A stretch of 64,000 nucleotides of DNA from Lachnospiraceae bacterium (GTDB lineage Bacteria > Bacillota > Clostridia > Lachnospirales > Lachnospiraceae). Position 1 is the stretch's first letter; each line of letters begins with the position of its first letter. The notes under the pieces are model-generated. The model was not told where the DNA came from and made no database searches. It was given only the letters and a program-made list of their open reading frames with translations. A program made the translations under genes and the position numbers. The stretch spans positions 186,001 to 250,000 of the forward strand of contig CAJTHM010000005.1 of assembly GCA_910576125.1 (NCBI GenBank), read 5' to 3'. Shown here piece by piece: positions 37,440-46,864 of this stretch.

Positions 37440-38810
37440 TCATGGTTTTGATATGCCTGAGAAGTATATGTTTGTTTTATATCCTTCGTGTGGCCTGCTT
37501 TCTATTTCTATTGTTCCGTGGTGCGCTTCAATAATCTGTCGTACTAAAAGAAGTCCTAAGCCATGACGGAGATCTAAGCGGTCATCGGTACTCTCCATGT
37601 AATGTGGCTTGTTTTTCAGTTCTTCTAGTTTTTCAACAGAAATACCAATGCCATTATCCTGAACGGTTAAAAGAAGTTTGCTTTCTGTTACCTGCAATGA
37701 CAAAATAATTGTGCAGCCTTTGGGATTGCTGTGAATGCTGTTTTGAACCAGATTATTGACGGCTCGTGTAATCAGTTTTGTATCGCATTCTATCATGCTG
37801 TTTTCAGAGTCAGGAGAAATATTTACCTCTAAAGAATAGAAATCCGGCAGACCGCTATTTAACAGGTCTATAGCAAAGGAACGTAACAGTTTTGAAAGTC
37901 GGATATTTTCTTTCTGCAAAGGCTGCATTTCATATTCAAGCTTTGATACAAGGTTCAAATCCTGCACTAAATCTTTTATTTTGATACTTTGCCGGGATAT
38001 AATGGCGGCTTGTTCTTTAATCCGGTTATCGGCGTCTTTGTCTTTAACAATTCTATCCGCATATCCCATAATCATGGATAACGGAGTACGGATGTCATGG
38101 GATACACCGCTGATCCAGTTTGCCCGTGCGGTATTCTGACGGCTGATGATATTGGATGCTTTATTTATACTGACAGCTATTTCTGACAGTTCGCCATTTA
38201 TAGAAAGGTTTATGCTCTTCCCTTCTGACAGGGTTGCAATCGAGGAAATAATCGGTTCTGTATTTTTGCTGATTTGTGCTTTGGAAAGTGAATAGGCAAG
38301 AAACAGAACCAGCAGGTCGATTACAGTGATGCCAAGAAAAAAGAGGGGGATTTTACGAACCGTATCAATAGGATAATAATTGCTGGTAATTTTCATATAA
38401 CTGTTTTTGGGATAACCAATCACTAATAAGCCATTCACATCACTCCATACAAATACGGGATAATCCTTTAAATATCCTTTGGAAAATATTGCAATATCCT
38501 GAATCGAATATTCAGTTGGAATTTCCTCTGGCAGATTAACAGTCCAATTGCAGGAGCCTTCCATATTCAGATACATTGCCCATAAAGAGTTGGTTATTAT
38601 CATTCTTTCCGCTTCATTCGTTATGCCATTGGAAGATGAAGCCGCTGCCACCTGCTTTAGCATATTCTGCGGAGAGATACTTCCAAAGTTTTTTGATACT
38701 GCATTGTAAAATGTAAAAGCAAATGCAGCTATGTTCAATATAACAAGAGCCAGAATAAGCCCAATAAAAGACAGTAAGTGTTTTGAGATATATCTGCTAA
38801 ATACTTTCAT
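37440..38810 (-). CDS. Membrane sensor histidine kinase (lantibiotic-type)
   Basis: 456 residues. Helix about 11-33, external sensor of about 120 residues, second helix about 158-180. H-box SGVSHDIRTPLSMIMGYAD, N-box VNNLVQNSIHSNP, G-boxes QDNGIGISVEKLEE and RHGLGLLLVRQI. Complete. ATG 38810 has GGAAGTG upstream and is 4 bp after the regulator's stop. With the regulator and the divergent ABC genes it forms a bacteriocin-sensing and protection unit. Confidence 0.9.
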   Translation of the reverse strand: MKVFSRYISKHLLSFIGLILALVILNIAAFAFTFYNAVSKNFGSISPQNMLKQVAAASSSNGITNEAERMIITNSLWAMYLNMEGSCNWTVNLPEEIPTEYSIQDIAIFSKGYLKDYPVFVWSDVNGLLVIGYPKNSYMKITSNYYPIDTVRKIPLFFLGITVIDLLVLFLAYSLSKAQISKNTEPIISSIATLSEGKSINLSINGELSEIAVSINKASNIISRQNTARANWISGVSHDIRTPLSMIMGYADRIVKDKDADNRIKEQAAIISRQSIKIKDLVQDLNLVSKLEYEMQPLQKENIRLSKLLRSFAIDLLNSGLPDFYSLEVNISPDSENSMIECDTKLITRAVNNLVQNSIHSNPKGCTIILSLQVTESKLLLTVQDNGIGISVEKLEELKNKPHYMESTDDRLDLRHGLGLLLVRQIIEAHHGTIEIESRPHEGYKTNIYFSGISKP

Positions 38811-38814
38811 GGTT

Positions 38815-39516
38815 TCACTTCCTTGCATTTAATTTATAACCAAGTCCTTTAACGGTTATGAGTGATACAGGCTTTGAAGGATCGGTTTCAATTTTTTCCC
38901 GTATACGCCGGACATGGGCATTCAGGCTGTTCTCATAGCCAAAGGGGTTATCGCCCCACAAGGCTTGGCATAACGTGTCCACGGTCACGATCCTGCCTTC
39001 ACTGCGGGCGAGTGTTTCCAGAAAAATATGTTCCTTTGCTGTCAGCGGGATGGTCTTGCCGGCTTTGTGGACCTCGGCCCGGGCAAAGTCGATGGTGCAG
39101 CCATCCAGGTTTATAAAGGGCGTATCATCCTTATAGCACCGGCGCAAAACGGCATAGATGCGGAACAGCAGTTCCTGTGGCAGGAATGGCTTTGCAATAT
39201 AGTCATCCGCCCCAAGCCCCAGCCCGGACAGCCTGTCTACGGACTCGTCCTTTGCGGTCAGAAAGATTACAGGCACGTCTGAAAATGTGCGTATCTGCTG
39301 CATAAGGGAAAAACCGTCCCCATCTGGCAGCATGACATCTAAAATGGCAAGGTCGGGCTTCTCATTTTGGGCTGCTGAAATTCCTTCCTTTACGGAAACC
39401 GCAGTCACAATATTCCCAAAGCCTTCATCCGACAGGATTGCTGTAACCATTTCCAGCAGCTCCGGCTCGTCATCCACAAGCAGGAGTTTTTTATTTTGTA
39501 AAAATGTATTATCCAT
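38815..39516 (-). CDS. OmpR-family response regulator
   Basis: 233 residues from ATG 39516, with GGAGG 8 nt upstream. Receiver with LLVDDEPELLEMV, Asp in PDLAILDVMLPDGDGF, Thr in FLTAKDE and Lys in YIAKPF; winged-helix ending TVKGLGYKLNARK. Divergent from the ABC operon at 39663; the 146-bp intergenic region holds direct repeats that it may bind. Confidence 0.92.
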   Translation of the reverse strand: MDNTFLQNKKLLLVDDEPELLEMVTAILSDEGFGNIVTAVSVKEGISAAQNEKPDLAILDVMLPDGDGFSLMQQIRTFSDVPVIFLTAKDESVDRLSGLGLGADDYIAKPFLPQELLFRIYAVLRRCYKDDTPFINLDGCTIDFARAEVHKAGKTIPLTAKEHIFLETLARSEGRIVTVDTLCQALWGDNPFGYENSLNAHVRRIREKIETDPSKPVSLITVKGLGYKLNARK

Positions 39517-39610
39517 AATCGTCACCTCCGTGATGTCTTAATTATAGCATATTTTTTTGTTTTAAAAGATGTTTTGCAAAAAAGTAAGGTAAAAATAAGG
39601 CTGCGGGAAA

Positions 39611-39640
39611 GTTAATGTCTGGTTGATGTTGTACCATAGA
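39611..39640 (+). promoter_or_regulatory. Direct repeat before the LanFEG-like operon
   Basis: GTTAATGT (39611-39618) and GTTGATGT (39622-39629) are 11 bp apart, the usual response-regulator spacing, in front of a weak -10-like stretch TACCATAGA. A second pair of similar words (TAAGGT, ATAAGG) lies at about 39583-39600. The regulator encoded divergently is the candidate ligand. Confidence 0.5.
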
Positions 39641-39662
39641 AACATGGAAAGGAGATGTTTCT

Positions 39663-40439
39663 ATGGAATACATTATTACCACTGAACAGTTGACGAAAAA
39701 ATATAAAAATTTTGTTTCTGTCAACAATGTTTCGCTTCACATCAGGAAAGGCAGTATTTACGGTTTCCTTGGCCCCAATGGTGCGGGAAAATCAACTACC
39801 ATGAAAATGCTGCTGGGACTGACAGCCCCGACAAAAGGCAGTTTTGCCATTGACGGCAGGCATTTCCCGGAAGACCGGATTGCCATACTGAAAGGGGTGG
39901 GTTCCTTTATTGAATCGCCGTCTTTTTATGCAAACCTTACCGGCCGGGAAAACCTTGATATCATCCGCCGGATTTTGGGGTTGCCAGGGGATTCTGTCGA
40001 TGACGCACTGGAGCTGGTCGGGCTGGAGGAATTTGGAGGCCGTCTGGCAAAGAAGTATTCGCTGGGCATGAAGCAGCGGCTCGGCCTTGCCGGTGCGCTG
40101 TTAGGCAGGCCGCCTGTCCTGATCCTGGATGAACCAACAAACGGCCTTGACCCTTCCGGCATCCATGAAATCAGAAATCTGGTGAAGTCCCTTCCGGGCC
40201 TTTATGACTGCACCATAATGATCTCATCCCATATGCTCTCTGAGATTGAATTGATGGCGGATGACATCGGCATCCTCAATCATGGGAATCTTCTGTTTGA
40301 AGGAAGCCTGGAGGAGTTGCGGCACAGTGCAGGGCAGGCGGGAAATAGCCATGAGATTAGCGAAGCTAATCTGGAGGATGTGTTCCTGGGAATGGTGGAG
40401 CAGGACAACGCTGCCAGAAAGCAGAGGGCAAGACTATGA
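39663..40439 (+). CDS. ABC transporter ATP-binding protein (lantibiotic immunity LanF/BcrA type)
   Basis: 258 residues. Walker A GPNGAGKST, signature YSLGMKQRLGLAGALLG, Walker B VLILDEPTNGLDPSG, H-loop SSHMLSE. The YSLGMKQRLG signature and the C-terminal accessory region place it with the BcrA/NukF/LanF group, which expels bacitracin-like or lantibiotic peptides from the membrane. GGAGATG precedes the ATG. It overlaps the first permease by 4 bp. Confidence 0.88.
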   Translation: MEYIITTEQLTKKYKNFVSVNNVSLHIRKGSIYGFLGPNGAGKSTTMKMLLGLTAPTKGSFAIDGRHFPEDRIAILKGVGSFIESPSFYANLTGRENLDIIRRILGLPGDSVDDALELVGLEEFGGRLAKKYSLGMKQRLGLAGALLGRPPVLILDEPTNGLDPSGIHEIRNLVKSLPGLYDCTIMISSHMLSEIELMADDIGILNHGNLLFEGSLEELRHSAGQAGNSHEISEANLEDVFLGMVEQDNAARKQRARL

Positions 40440-41161
40440 ATGCACTGGCTGTCGAACTTCGGAAAGAAAAACGGACGGGCGTTATCCCGGTGCTGCTGGC
40501 TGTCGGTATTCTGGGCGCAGCCTATGCCTTTCTCAATTTCATAGTGCGGAAAGATACACTGCTGGGGCTTCCGCTTCCGCCGATGGACGTCCTGCTGACC
40601 CAGCTTTACGGCATGATCATGGTTTTGAATATGTTCGGCATCGTAGTTTCCGCCTGCATGGTTTACAATATGGAGTTTAAGGGAAACGCCGTCAAAAAGA
40701 TGTATATGCTCCCTATAAGCGTTTCGGGGATGTACCTTTGCAAGTTCCTGATCTTATCGGCCATGTTCTTGGTGGCAGTCGTTTTGCAGAATCTGGCGCT
40801 TATGCAGATAGGTATGACAGACCTGCCGCAAGGGGCATTTGAAATGGGGACGCTGGTCAGATTTGCAGGCTACTCATTCCTTACGTCAATGCCTGTCCTG
40901 TCATTTATGGTCCTGGTCTCATCCCGTTCCATCAATATGTGGATACCGCTGGGCGTCGGGGTTGCCGGTTTCTTAAGCGGCATGGCATTGGCTAATTCGG
41001 GTTCCGGTCTGCTGTTGGCCCATCCATTTGTCATAATGCTGAAACCTGCAGTTGCCATGAGCGCGCAGCCGGACATAACGGTGACAAAAGCCGCTGTTAT
41101 TGAAACATTGCTTTTCCTCGGTGCAGGGCTGTGGATGGCAAAGAACCTGCGCTATGAATAA
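40436..41161 (+). CDS. Lantibiotic-immunity-type ABC permease (LanE-like)
   Basis: 241 residues with six membrane helices and a short cytoplasmic N-terminus (NALAVELRKEKRTG) typical of ABC-2 immunity permeases. An ATGA overlap ties it to the ATPase gene. Assigned as the first of two permease subunits because the second follows 15 bp later. Confidence 0.82.
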   Translation: MNALAVELRKEKRTGVIPVLLAVGILGAAYAFLNFIVRKDTLLGLPLPPMDVLLTQLYGMIMVLNMFGIVVSACMVYNMEFKGNAVKKMYMLPISVSGMYLCKFLILSAMFLVAVVLQNLALMQIGMTDLPQGAFEMGTLVRFAGYSFLTSMPVLSFMVLVSSRSINMWIPLGVGVAGFLSGMALANSGSGLLLAHPFVIMLKPAVAMSAQPDITVTKAAVIETLLFLGAGLWMAKNLRYE

Positions 41162-41176
41162 GGAGGGAGTGTTAGA

Positions 41177-41941
41177 ATGAGTTTTTTGGAGCTTCTCGAA
41201 ATTGAATTTATGAAAGTTAAACGATCAAAGATCGTACCGCTGATTTTTATTGCCCCGCTGTTGGTGGTTGCTTCCGGGATTGCAAACCTGAGCCGTTATT
41301 TTACGCCGGAATATACAAATGCATGGCCTGCCATGTTCATCCAGAGCGCACTGGTCTACGCCTACTATCTACTGCCGTTTTCTATGATTGTGGTCTGCGT
41401 GATGATTGCAGGACGGGAAACAGGGAATAACGGCATCTTAAAAATGCTTGCCCTGCCGGTCAGCCGGTATTCGCTTTCCATAGCAAAATTCTGTGTGCTG
41501 GCATTTTATCTGCTTATGGAGATGGCCGTGTTCCTTGTGGTGTTCGTAGTTGCCGGGACAGTTGCCACAAGGACAATGGGTGTGACGGAAACTTTGCCTG
41601 TCCTCTATCTGGTGAAATGGTGCGCCGGGCTGTTTTTGACAATGCTGCCGTGCGTGGGGACCATGTGGGCGATTACTGTCCTGTTTGAAAAGCCGCTGCT
41701 TTCTGTGGGACTCAACCTCCTCCTTGTCATTCCCGGAGTGCTGGTCGCAAATACACCTTTATGGATAGCATATCCTTATTGCTACAGTGGCTATCTGGTA
41801 TCCTGCTCCCTGCATGATTTTTCGGTGGAATCTAACAGAATAGCATTTTCATGGTTCCCCTTCCTGCCGGTTGCGGTATTGGTCTTTGTATTGGTGTTTG
41901 CGGTTGCTGTAATAAAATTTGGAAAAAAAGAAATGAGGTAA
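41177..41941 (+). CDS. Lantibiotic-immunity-type ABC permease (LanG-like)
   Basis: 254 residues, six membrane helices, N-terminus FLELLEIEFMKVKRSKI typical of the second immunity permease. AGGAGGGAG precedes the ATG. Together with 39663 and 40436 it would form a three-gene peptide-expulsion transporter; no lantibiotic biosynthesis gene is in the window, so it is a resistance rather than a producer-immunity unit. Confidence 0.83.
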   Translation: MSFLELLEIEFMKVKRSKIVPLIFIAPLLVVASGIANLSRYFTPEYTNAWPAMFIQSALVYAYYLLPFSMIVVCVMIAGRETGNNGILKMLALPVSRYSLSIAKFCVLAFYLLMEMAVFLVVFVVAGTVATRTMGVTETLPVLYLVKWCAGLFLTMLPCVGTMWAITVLFEKPLLSVGLNLLLVIPGVLVANTPLWIAYPYCYSGYLVSCSLHDFSVESNRIAFSWFPFLPVAVLVFVLVFAVAVIKFGKKEMR

Positions 41942-41944
41942 ATA

Positions 41945-42244
41945 ATGATGGGATGTAAAAAATGGAAAACTTTAAGCAGGGTTTCGCTGGTTATCAGCGT
42001 TTTTCCGCTGGCAACTTTCATCCCCGTGTTTCTTAAACTCACGCTGCCGGAAGGGGTAAGCACGGCTTGGGCGGGTGTCAATATTGCCTGCGTTGTGGCA
42101 GGTTTGATTCTCTCAATTATATGCGTCAGGAGCAATGAAAGCCGCAGCCTTGTAAATATTGCGTCAACAGCTATCAGTGTATTTTGGTGTCTGTTGATGG
42201 CTGGTATTGTTGCCCTGGGATTGATTTTGACTTTCGTGCAGTAA
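41945..42244 (+). CDS. Small membrane protein of the immunity operon
   Basis: 99 residues with three predicted membrane helices (about 12-32, 42-60 and 75-97). It starts 3 bp after the permease, with GAGG just upstream, so co-transcribed. No named family recognised; small membrane proteins often end such immunity operons. Confidence 0.65.
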   Translation: MMGCKKWKTLSRVSLVISVFPLATFIPVFLKLTLPEGVSTAWAGVNIACVVAGLILSIICVRSNESRSLVNIASTAISVFWCLLMAGIVALGLILTFVQ

Positions 42245-42306
42245 GTGAGGAGGAAATGGAGGAATACCGCAGGAACTTAAAATCTTTAGGATGATACAAA
42301 AGACAA

Positions 42307-42345
42307 ACCGCCGCACTATGGACTTCATCCACCATATACGGCGGT
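42307..42345 (+). terminator. Hairpin after the immunity operon
   Basis: ACCGCCG (42307-42313) pairs with CGGCGGT (42339-42345), with an inner TATGG/CCATA pairing. It sits 60 nt after the last gene. There is no T-run, so termination is uncertain. The rest of 42245-42540 shows no gene. Confidence 0.4.
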
Positions 42346-42540
42346 CTGGCGTTTCCGCAGGCAGGCCGGGCGGCCTGATAGCAGAAATCACTTGGAAAGT
42401 GGGGGGTTAGAGGTAATATGCCGATAAATTTAATATAAAATCATCCGGCAGCAGATACACGGCATAAAAAGTTGTAAAGCGCTGAAATGAATATAGAATA
42501 ATAATCTGCCGCACGGCGGTAAAAGAAAAAACTGCGGCTT

Positions 42541-42574
42541 GTGACATTTCTGTGAGAATTGGCTGTTATGATAG
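42541..42574 (+). promoter_or_regulatory. Response-regulator box and promoter (site B)
   Basis: GTGA-CATTTCT-GTGA (42541-42555), an 11-bp direct repeat, with -10 TATGAT at 42567-42572, 17 bp after the second half-site's C. It matches sites A and C. It drives the ABC ATPase/permease genes at 42603-45850. Confidence 0.65.
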
Positions 42575-42602
42575 CGGCATCACAGAAAGGATGGTGCTTA
42601 CT

Positions 42603-43268
42603 ATGAGTATTTTGCAAACAACTGACCTCAAAAAACACTACGGCGCAGAGCCAAATATCACAAAGGCGCTGGACGGAGTGACTCTCTCCATTGAACAGGG
42701 GGAATTTGTCGCTATCGTTGGAACATCCGGCAGCGGCAAGTCTACCCTGCTGAACATGATGGGCGGGTTGGACATACCGACCTCTGGCAGTGTCAAGGTG
42801 AAAGGTAATGAACTGGCCAAACTGGATGACGAACAGCTTACCCTTTTCCGCAGACGCAACATCGGTTTTATCTTCCAGAATTACAATCTTGTCCCCGTCC
42901 TGAATGTCTATGAGAATATTGTCCTGCCCGTGGAGCTGGACGGAGATACCGCAGACCGGAAATTCATGGATGAAGTAGTGCATCTTCTGGCCCTGGAGGA
43001 CAAACTGAACAATATGCCAAACAACCTGTCCGGCGGCCAGCAGCAGCGTGTCGCTATCGCCCGCGCCCTCGTTTCCAAGCCTGCTATCGTCCTGGCGGAT
43101 GAACCCACCGGCAACCTGGACAGCCGTACGAGCAGCGATGTGCTGGGCCTTCTGAAAGCTACCAGCAATAAATTCCATCAAACGCTGGTGATGATTACCC
43201 ACAACAACGAAGTCGCACAGCTTGCGGACCGCATTATCCGTATTGAGGATGGCAGGATTTCCAGGTAA
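42603..43268 (+). CDS. ABC transporter ATP-binding protein (MacB/BceA type)
   Basis: 221 residues from ATG 42603 (AAAGGATGG upstream). Walker [10 protein letters not shown], signature [14 protein letters not shown], Walker [14 protein letters not shown]-loop ITHNNE intact. Its promoter carries the operator of the TCS at 33007-34718, its likely controller. The permease follows after 14 bp. Confidence 0.92.
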   Translation: MSILQTTDLKKHYGAEPNITKALDGVTLSIEQGEFVAIVGTSGSGKSTLLNMMGGLDIPTSGSVKVKGNELAKLDDEQLTLFRRRNIGFIFQNYNLVPVLNVYENIVLPVELDGDTADRKFMDEVVHLLALEDKLNNMPNNLSGGQQQRVAIARALVSKPAIVLADEPTGNLDSRTSSDVLGLLKATSNKFHQTLVMITHNNEVAQLADRIIRIEDGRISR

Positions 43269-43282
43269 GGGGGGCACAGACA

Positions 43283-45850
43283 ATGAATGATATTTTATTC
43301 GGCAACAATAACGGCGCTGTCATAAAGAAACTGTCGGGCCGCTATTTCAAGTCAAACAAAAGCAGAAATGTAATCGCAATCATTGCGATCATTCTGACTA
43401 CGATACTTTTCACTACGATTTTCACACTGGGATCCGGTCTGACAGACACCGTTCACAATCAGAACATCCGCAAGGCCGGCGGTGACGGGCAGGCAGTATT
43501 AAATTATATCAGCGATGAAGTTTATGAGGATATGGTGGGAAATCCCCTGATTGACCGGATTGCCTATACAAAAGCGATTTCCTACCGGCTGAAAAATCCG
43601 GGGCTGGAGCGTTGGCGGTCTGACATGTGGTACATGGATGATACCGCTCTGGAATTTGCCGGATACACGCCTACAACAGGCCGCCGGCCCGAAGGGTCAA
43701 ACGAAATCATTGCGGACACAAAGACGTTGGATGCCCTGGGGATACCGGCGCAGATTGGGGAAACCGTTTCTCTGACCTATGAAGTAAAGGGGAAGTCATA
43801 CACCACCGATTTTACCCTCTGTGGCTTTTGGGAAACAGACAGTCTGAGCAACATCGGACGGCTGATTGTGTCGAAAGCCTTTATGGATGCCCATTCGGAC
43901 ATTTTAACCTATACCTATCCTGTGGACAATGATTATTCCGGTGTTGTCTCCGCCTATGTGATGTTCAGGGGACGGGGCGATATAGAAGCCCGGCTCCACC
44001 AGCTTCTTTCCGAAACCGGCTATACCTGCGATACGATGGGCGGCAGCCGGGAGGACAGCAATTATGTGATTGCCCGTGTCAGTCCGGCCTATCAGAGCGG
44101 CGCCCTGCTGGATAACCCGGCTATGCTGATATCAGGTATTATTGGTGTCCTGCTGATCATCATAACAGGATATCTGATTATCTACAACATTTTCCAGATT
44201 TCCGTCATTCAGGATATTCAGTCCTATGGACAGCTAAAAACGCTGGGCACAACAAAGAGGCAGATCAGGCAACTGATTAACCGACAGGCATTTCGGCTTT
44301 CCCTGATCGGTATTCCTGTGGGTTTGCTGGCAGGCTTCTTTATCGGCCGGGCCCTGGTTCCTTTCCTGATGAACGGAACGAGTTATACTGCGGACGCCGG
44401 TATTAAGGTGACAGTAAATCCGCTGATTTTTATCGGTTCCACCGCGTTTACCCTTTTTACAGTCTTTGTCAGCGTCCGCAAACCCGCGAAGATTGCCGGT
44501 ACCGTTTCTGCGATCGAGGCTGTCCGCTACACCGAAAACGATACAGCAGCGTTTGGAAAGCGCGGGGCCAAAGACAGGAAATCGACCCATGGCGCAAAGC
44601 TCCGCTTTATGGCTCTGGCGAACCTGGGGCGGAACCGCAAACGCACGGTATTGGTTATTGTGTCCATGACGCTGAGTCTGGTGCTGTTCAACACAGTGTT
44701 CACTCTGTCCGGCGGGTTTGACATTGACAAGTACATCGCAAAATTTATGGATACAGACTTTGTGATTTCTACCGCGGACTACTTCCAGTACCAGGTTGAA
44801 AAAGGCGAAAATGACCTGTCCGAGAGTTTTATCGAGGCCGTCAAACAGAATAACTGTTTTGAGGATGGCGGCAGGCTCTATTCCTCCTGGATGCTGGAAG
44901 AACCGTTTTCCACAGAACACGACGCCTTTTTCAGCTACAACAGGGATCAGAAAGGCAATCCCTTTATAAGTCTATACGGTGCGGATGATTTTCTGCTGAA
45001 TAACATGGAGGTCATAGAGGGGACGATTGACCTGGAAAAACTGAAGTCAGGCAAGTATATCCTGCTGAGCGTGGATTGCAATGATGATGGAACCGTCATA
45101 GACAACCCAAATATCAGTGTAGGTGACACGGTGCGGATTAACCATCTGAAAGCAGAGGAACTTTCCACCACTATTACGGGCAGCTATGACTTTATCATCC
45201 TGGCAAAAGTCCGGGCCAACGAGAACACAGCCACCACCCGTAACACGGGCGAGGCCCGGTTTTATCTCCCGACAGAAATCTTTCTGCCGCTGTGTGATGC
45301 TCCCCATCTGGTTAATTTCCCCTTTAATGTGAAAGAGGGAACAGAAGATGAAATGACAGAGTTTTTGAATGACTATATCGATAGTGCGGAGCCGGGTATG
45401 GATTTTGAATCCAAAGCAACCTATGTCAGCTCCTTTGACGACCTGACTTCCCTGATTATCACAATCGGCGGGGCGCTGAGCATCATCATCGGCATTATCG
45501 GTATCGCAAATTTTGTCAACTCTGTCCTGACAAGCGTTATCACCCGCAAAAAGGAGTTTGCCATGCTGCAGAGCATTGGTATGACCGGCAGGCAGCTAAA
45601 GCGCATGCTCTCTTTTGAGGGACTGTATTATGCTGTGGGAACGATCATCACATCGGCCGTCCTTGGTGTTCTGCTTTCTGTGGCAGTTGTAAGGGGGATT
45701 TCCAACGGAATCTGGTTCTTTACCTATCAATTTGTCATGTGGCCCATGCTGGCGGTCTATCCGTTCCTTATACTTCTAACCGTGGCAATACCAACGCTGC
45801 TGTATCGCGAAATCGCCAGGGCCAGCATTATCGAGCGGTTACGGCAGTGA
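43283..45850 (+). CDS. FtsX-domain ABC transporter permease, large type
   Basis: 855 residues. N-terminal helix about 32-52, external domain about 55-280, helix block about 290-400 (with TLGTTKRQIRQLINRQ), helix about 455-475, a second external domain about 480-720, and a C-terminal FtsX block with QSIGMTGRQLKRMLSFEG. A resistance/export permease usually encoded with a TCS. Here the TCS lies about 8 kb upstream, separated by an inserted block. A strong terminator follows. Confidence 0.91.
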   Translation: MNDILFGNNNGAVIKKLSGRYFKSNKSRNVIAIIAIILTTILFTTIFTLGSGLTDTVHNQNIRKAGGDGQAVLNYISDEVYEDMVGNPLIDRIAYTKAISYRLKNPGLERWRSDMWYMDDTALEFAGYTPTTGRRPEGSNEIIADTKTLDALGIPAQIGETVSLTYEVKGKSYTTDFTLCGFWETDSLSNIGRLIVSKAFMDAHSDILTYTYPVDNDYSGVVSAYVMFRGRGDIEARLHQLLSETGYTCDTMGGSREDSNYVIARVSPAYQSGALLDNPAMLISGIIGVLLIIITGYLIIYNIFQISVIQDIQSYGQLKTLGTTKRQIRQLINRQAFRLSLIGIPVGLLAGFFIGRALVPFLMNGTSYTADAGIKVTVNPLIFIGSTAFTLFTVFVSVRKPAKIAGTVSAIEAVRYTENDTAAFGKRGAKDRKSTHGAKLRFMALANLGRNRKRTVLVIVSMTLSLVLFNTVFTLSGGFDIDKYIAKFMDTDFVISTADYFQYQVEKGENDLSESFIEAVKQNNCFEDGGRLYSSWMLEEPFSTEHDAFFSYNRDQKGNPFISLYGADDFLLNNMEVIEGTIDLEKLKSGKYILLSVDCNDDGTVIDNPNISVGDTVRINHLKAEELSTTITGSYDFIILAKVRANENTATTRNTGEARFYLPTEIFLPLCDAPHLVNFPFNVKEGTEDEMTEFLNDYIDSAEPGMDFESKATYVSSFDDLTSLIITIGGALSIIIGIIGIANFVNSVLTSVITRKKEFAMLQSIGMTGRQLKRMLSFEGLYYAVGTIITSAVLGVLLSVAVVRGISNGIWFFTYQFVMWPMLAVYPFLILLTVAIPTLLYREIARASIIERLRQ

Positions 45851-45916
45851 TAAAGAAAATCCAATCGAGATTGCTTAGCTGAAACGTATAACACGACAAC
45901 TGACAGGCATAATACA

Positions 45917-45966
45917 AAAAGCCAGCGGCGCGGATACCAGTCTGAACTGCTGGCTTTTCCCTTTTT
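45917..45966 (+). terminator. Intrinsic terminator after the large ABC permease
   Basis: 10-bp stem AAAAGCCAGC (45917-45926) / GCTGGCTTTT (45949-45958), then CCCTTTTT. It is 67 nt past the permease stop. Confidence 0.8.
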
Positions 45967-46044
45967 GGCCGAGGACATTATTACTCACCAAACACTAAAT
46001 GTTTTGACCTGTTCCAGAAACAACAGCTTCCGGAATGGTACTTT

Positions 46045-46626
46045 TCAACGTATCTTCTCCATAATCCCCGCATCCATCCCATATACTTCGTCACACAGGA
46101 TATCGATGTCATCCCGGAAATGGCTTGCAATAAGGACCAGCTTCCCCTGTTCTTTCATCTGCAGCAAAACCGCTCTCATTTCTTCCACGCCGTTATGATC
46201 CAGTGCGTTCATCGGCTCGTCCAGTATAAGGATGTCTGGATTTTCCATGAGTGCCTGTGCGATTCCAAGGCGCTGCCTCATGCCAAGGGAATAATTTCCC
46301 ACATGCTTTTTGTCATCAGGATTCAATCCCGCCAGTTCCATGTATTTTCGTATTTCGTCCTCCTGAACCTTTCCCCTGACAGACGCTAAATAGTCCAGAT
46401 TTTTCAACCCGGAATACCCTGGCAGGAACGTCATTTTGAACAGTTCTATATCCAGAAAAAGAATATCCAGATAACCGCCGGATACCAGATAATCTCTTAG
46501 GCTTTCCCCCGTATACCAGACATTTGTATCGACCTGGATTTTCTTTTCCCTCGCATACTGCAAAAGCATCGTTTCAATAGATGTACAGATATTCTCTCCG
46601 TCATCACAAATTCCAATGTTATACAT
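46045..46626 (-). pseudogene. In-frame fusion: AgrA/LytTR receiver N-terminus joined to an ABC ATPase C-terminus
   Basis: 193 residues. The first about 65 are the start of an AgrA-like receiver (IGICDDGENICTSIE, phospho-Asp in DILFLDIELFKM). From FLPGYSGLKNLDYLAS on it is the second half of an ABC ATPase: signature YSLGMRQRLGIAQAL, Walker B DILILDEPMNALD, H-loop ASHF. Missing are the rest of the receiver, the LytTR DNA-binding domain, and the Walker A half of the ATPase. The join is in frame, so a chimeric protein could be made, but neither half is functional by known rules. Best explained by a deletion between neighbouring genes. Confidence 0.85.
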
Positions 46627-46782
46627 ACGGCACCTCGTGATATTATTTACTCAAAATGGTACAGCTTTCACGGCTAAAAATTTACAGTATGTGATTATAT
46701 CGCTGGAAAGTAGCGATGTCAAACTGGATATATTTGATTTTTTATTTATTTGGTTGCAAAAACACAAAAACTTTAGAAAATG

Positions 46783-46810
46783 TTGACTATTTTTAGGAAT
46801 GTGGTATTAT
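46783..46810 (+). promoter_or_regulatory. Promoter of the ankyrin-repeat gene
   Basis: TTGACT (46783-46788), 16-bp spacer, TATTAT (46805-46810), about 50 nt before the ATG. The surrounding 46627-46782 is AT-rich with no gene. Confidence 0.65.
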
Positions 46811-46864
46811 ATTTCTGATTTATTGACGCACATTTTTTATTTGTGACAAAGCGGGGACGAAACG

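Noticed and set aside
42441..43283. 280-codon minus-strand frame opposite the ABC ATPase
   Set aside because: Shadow of the ATPase gene; no motifs of its own.
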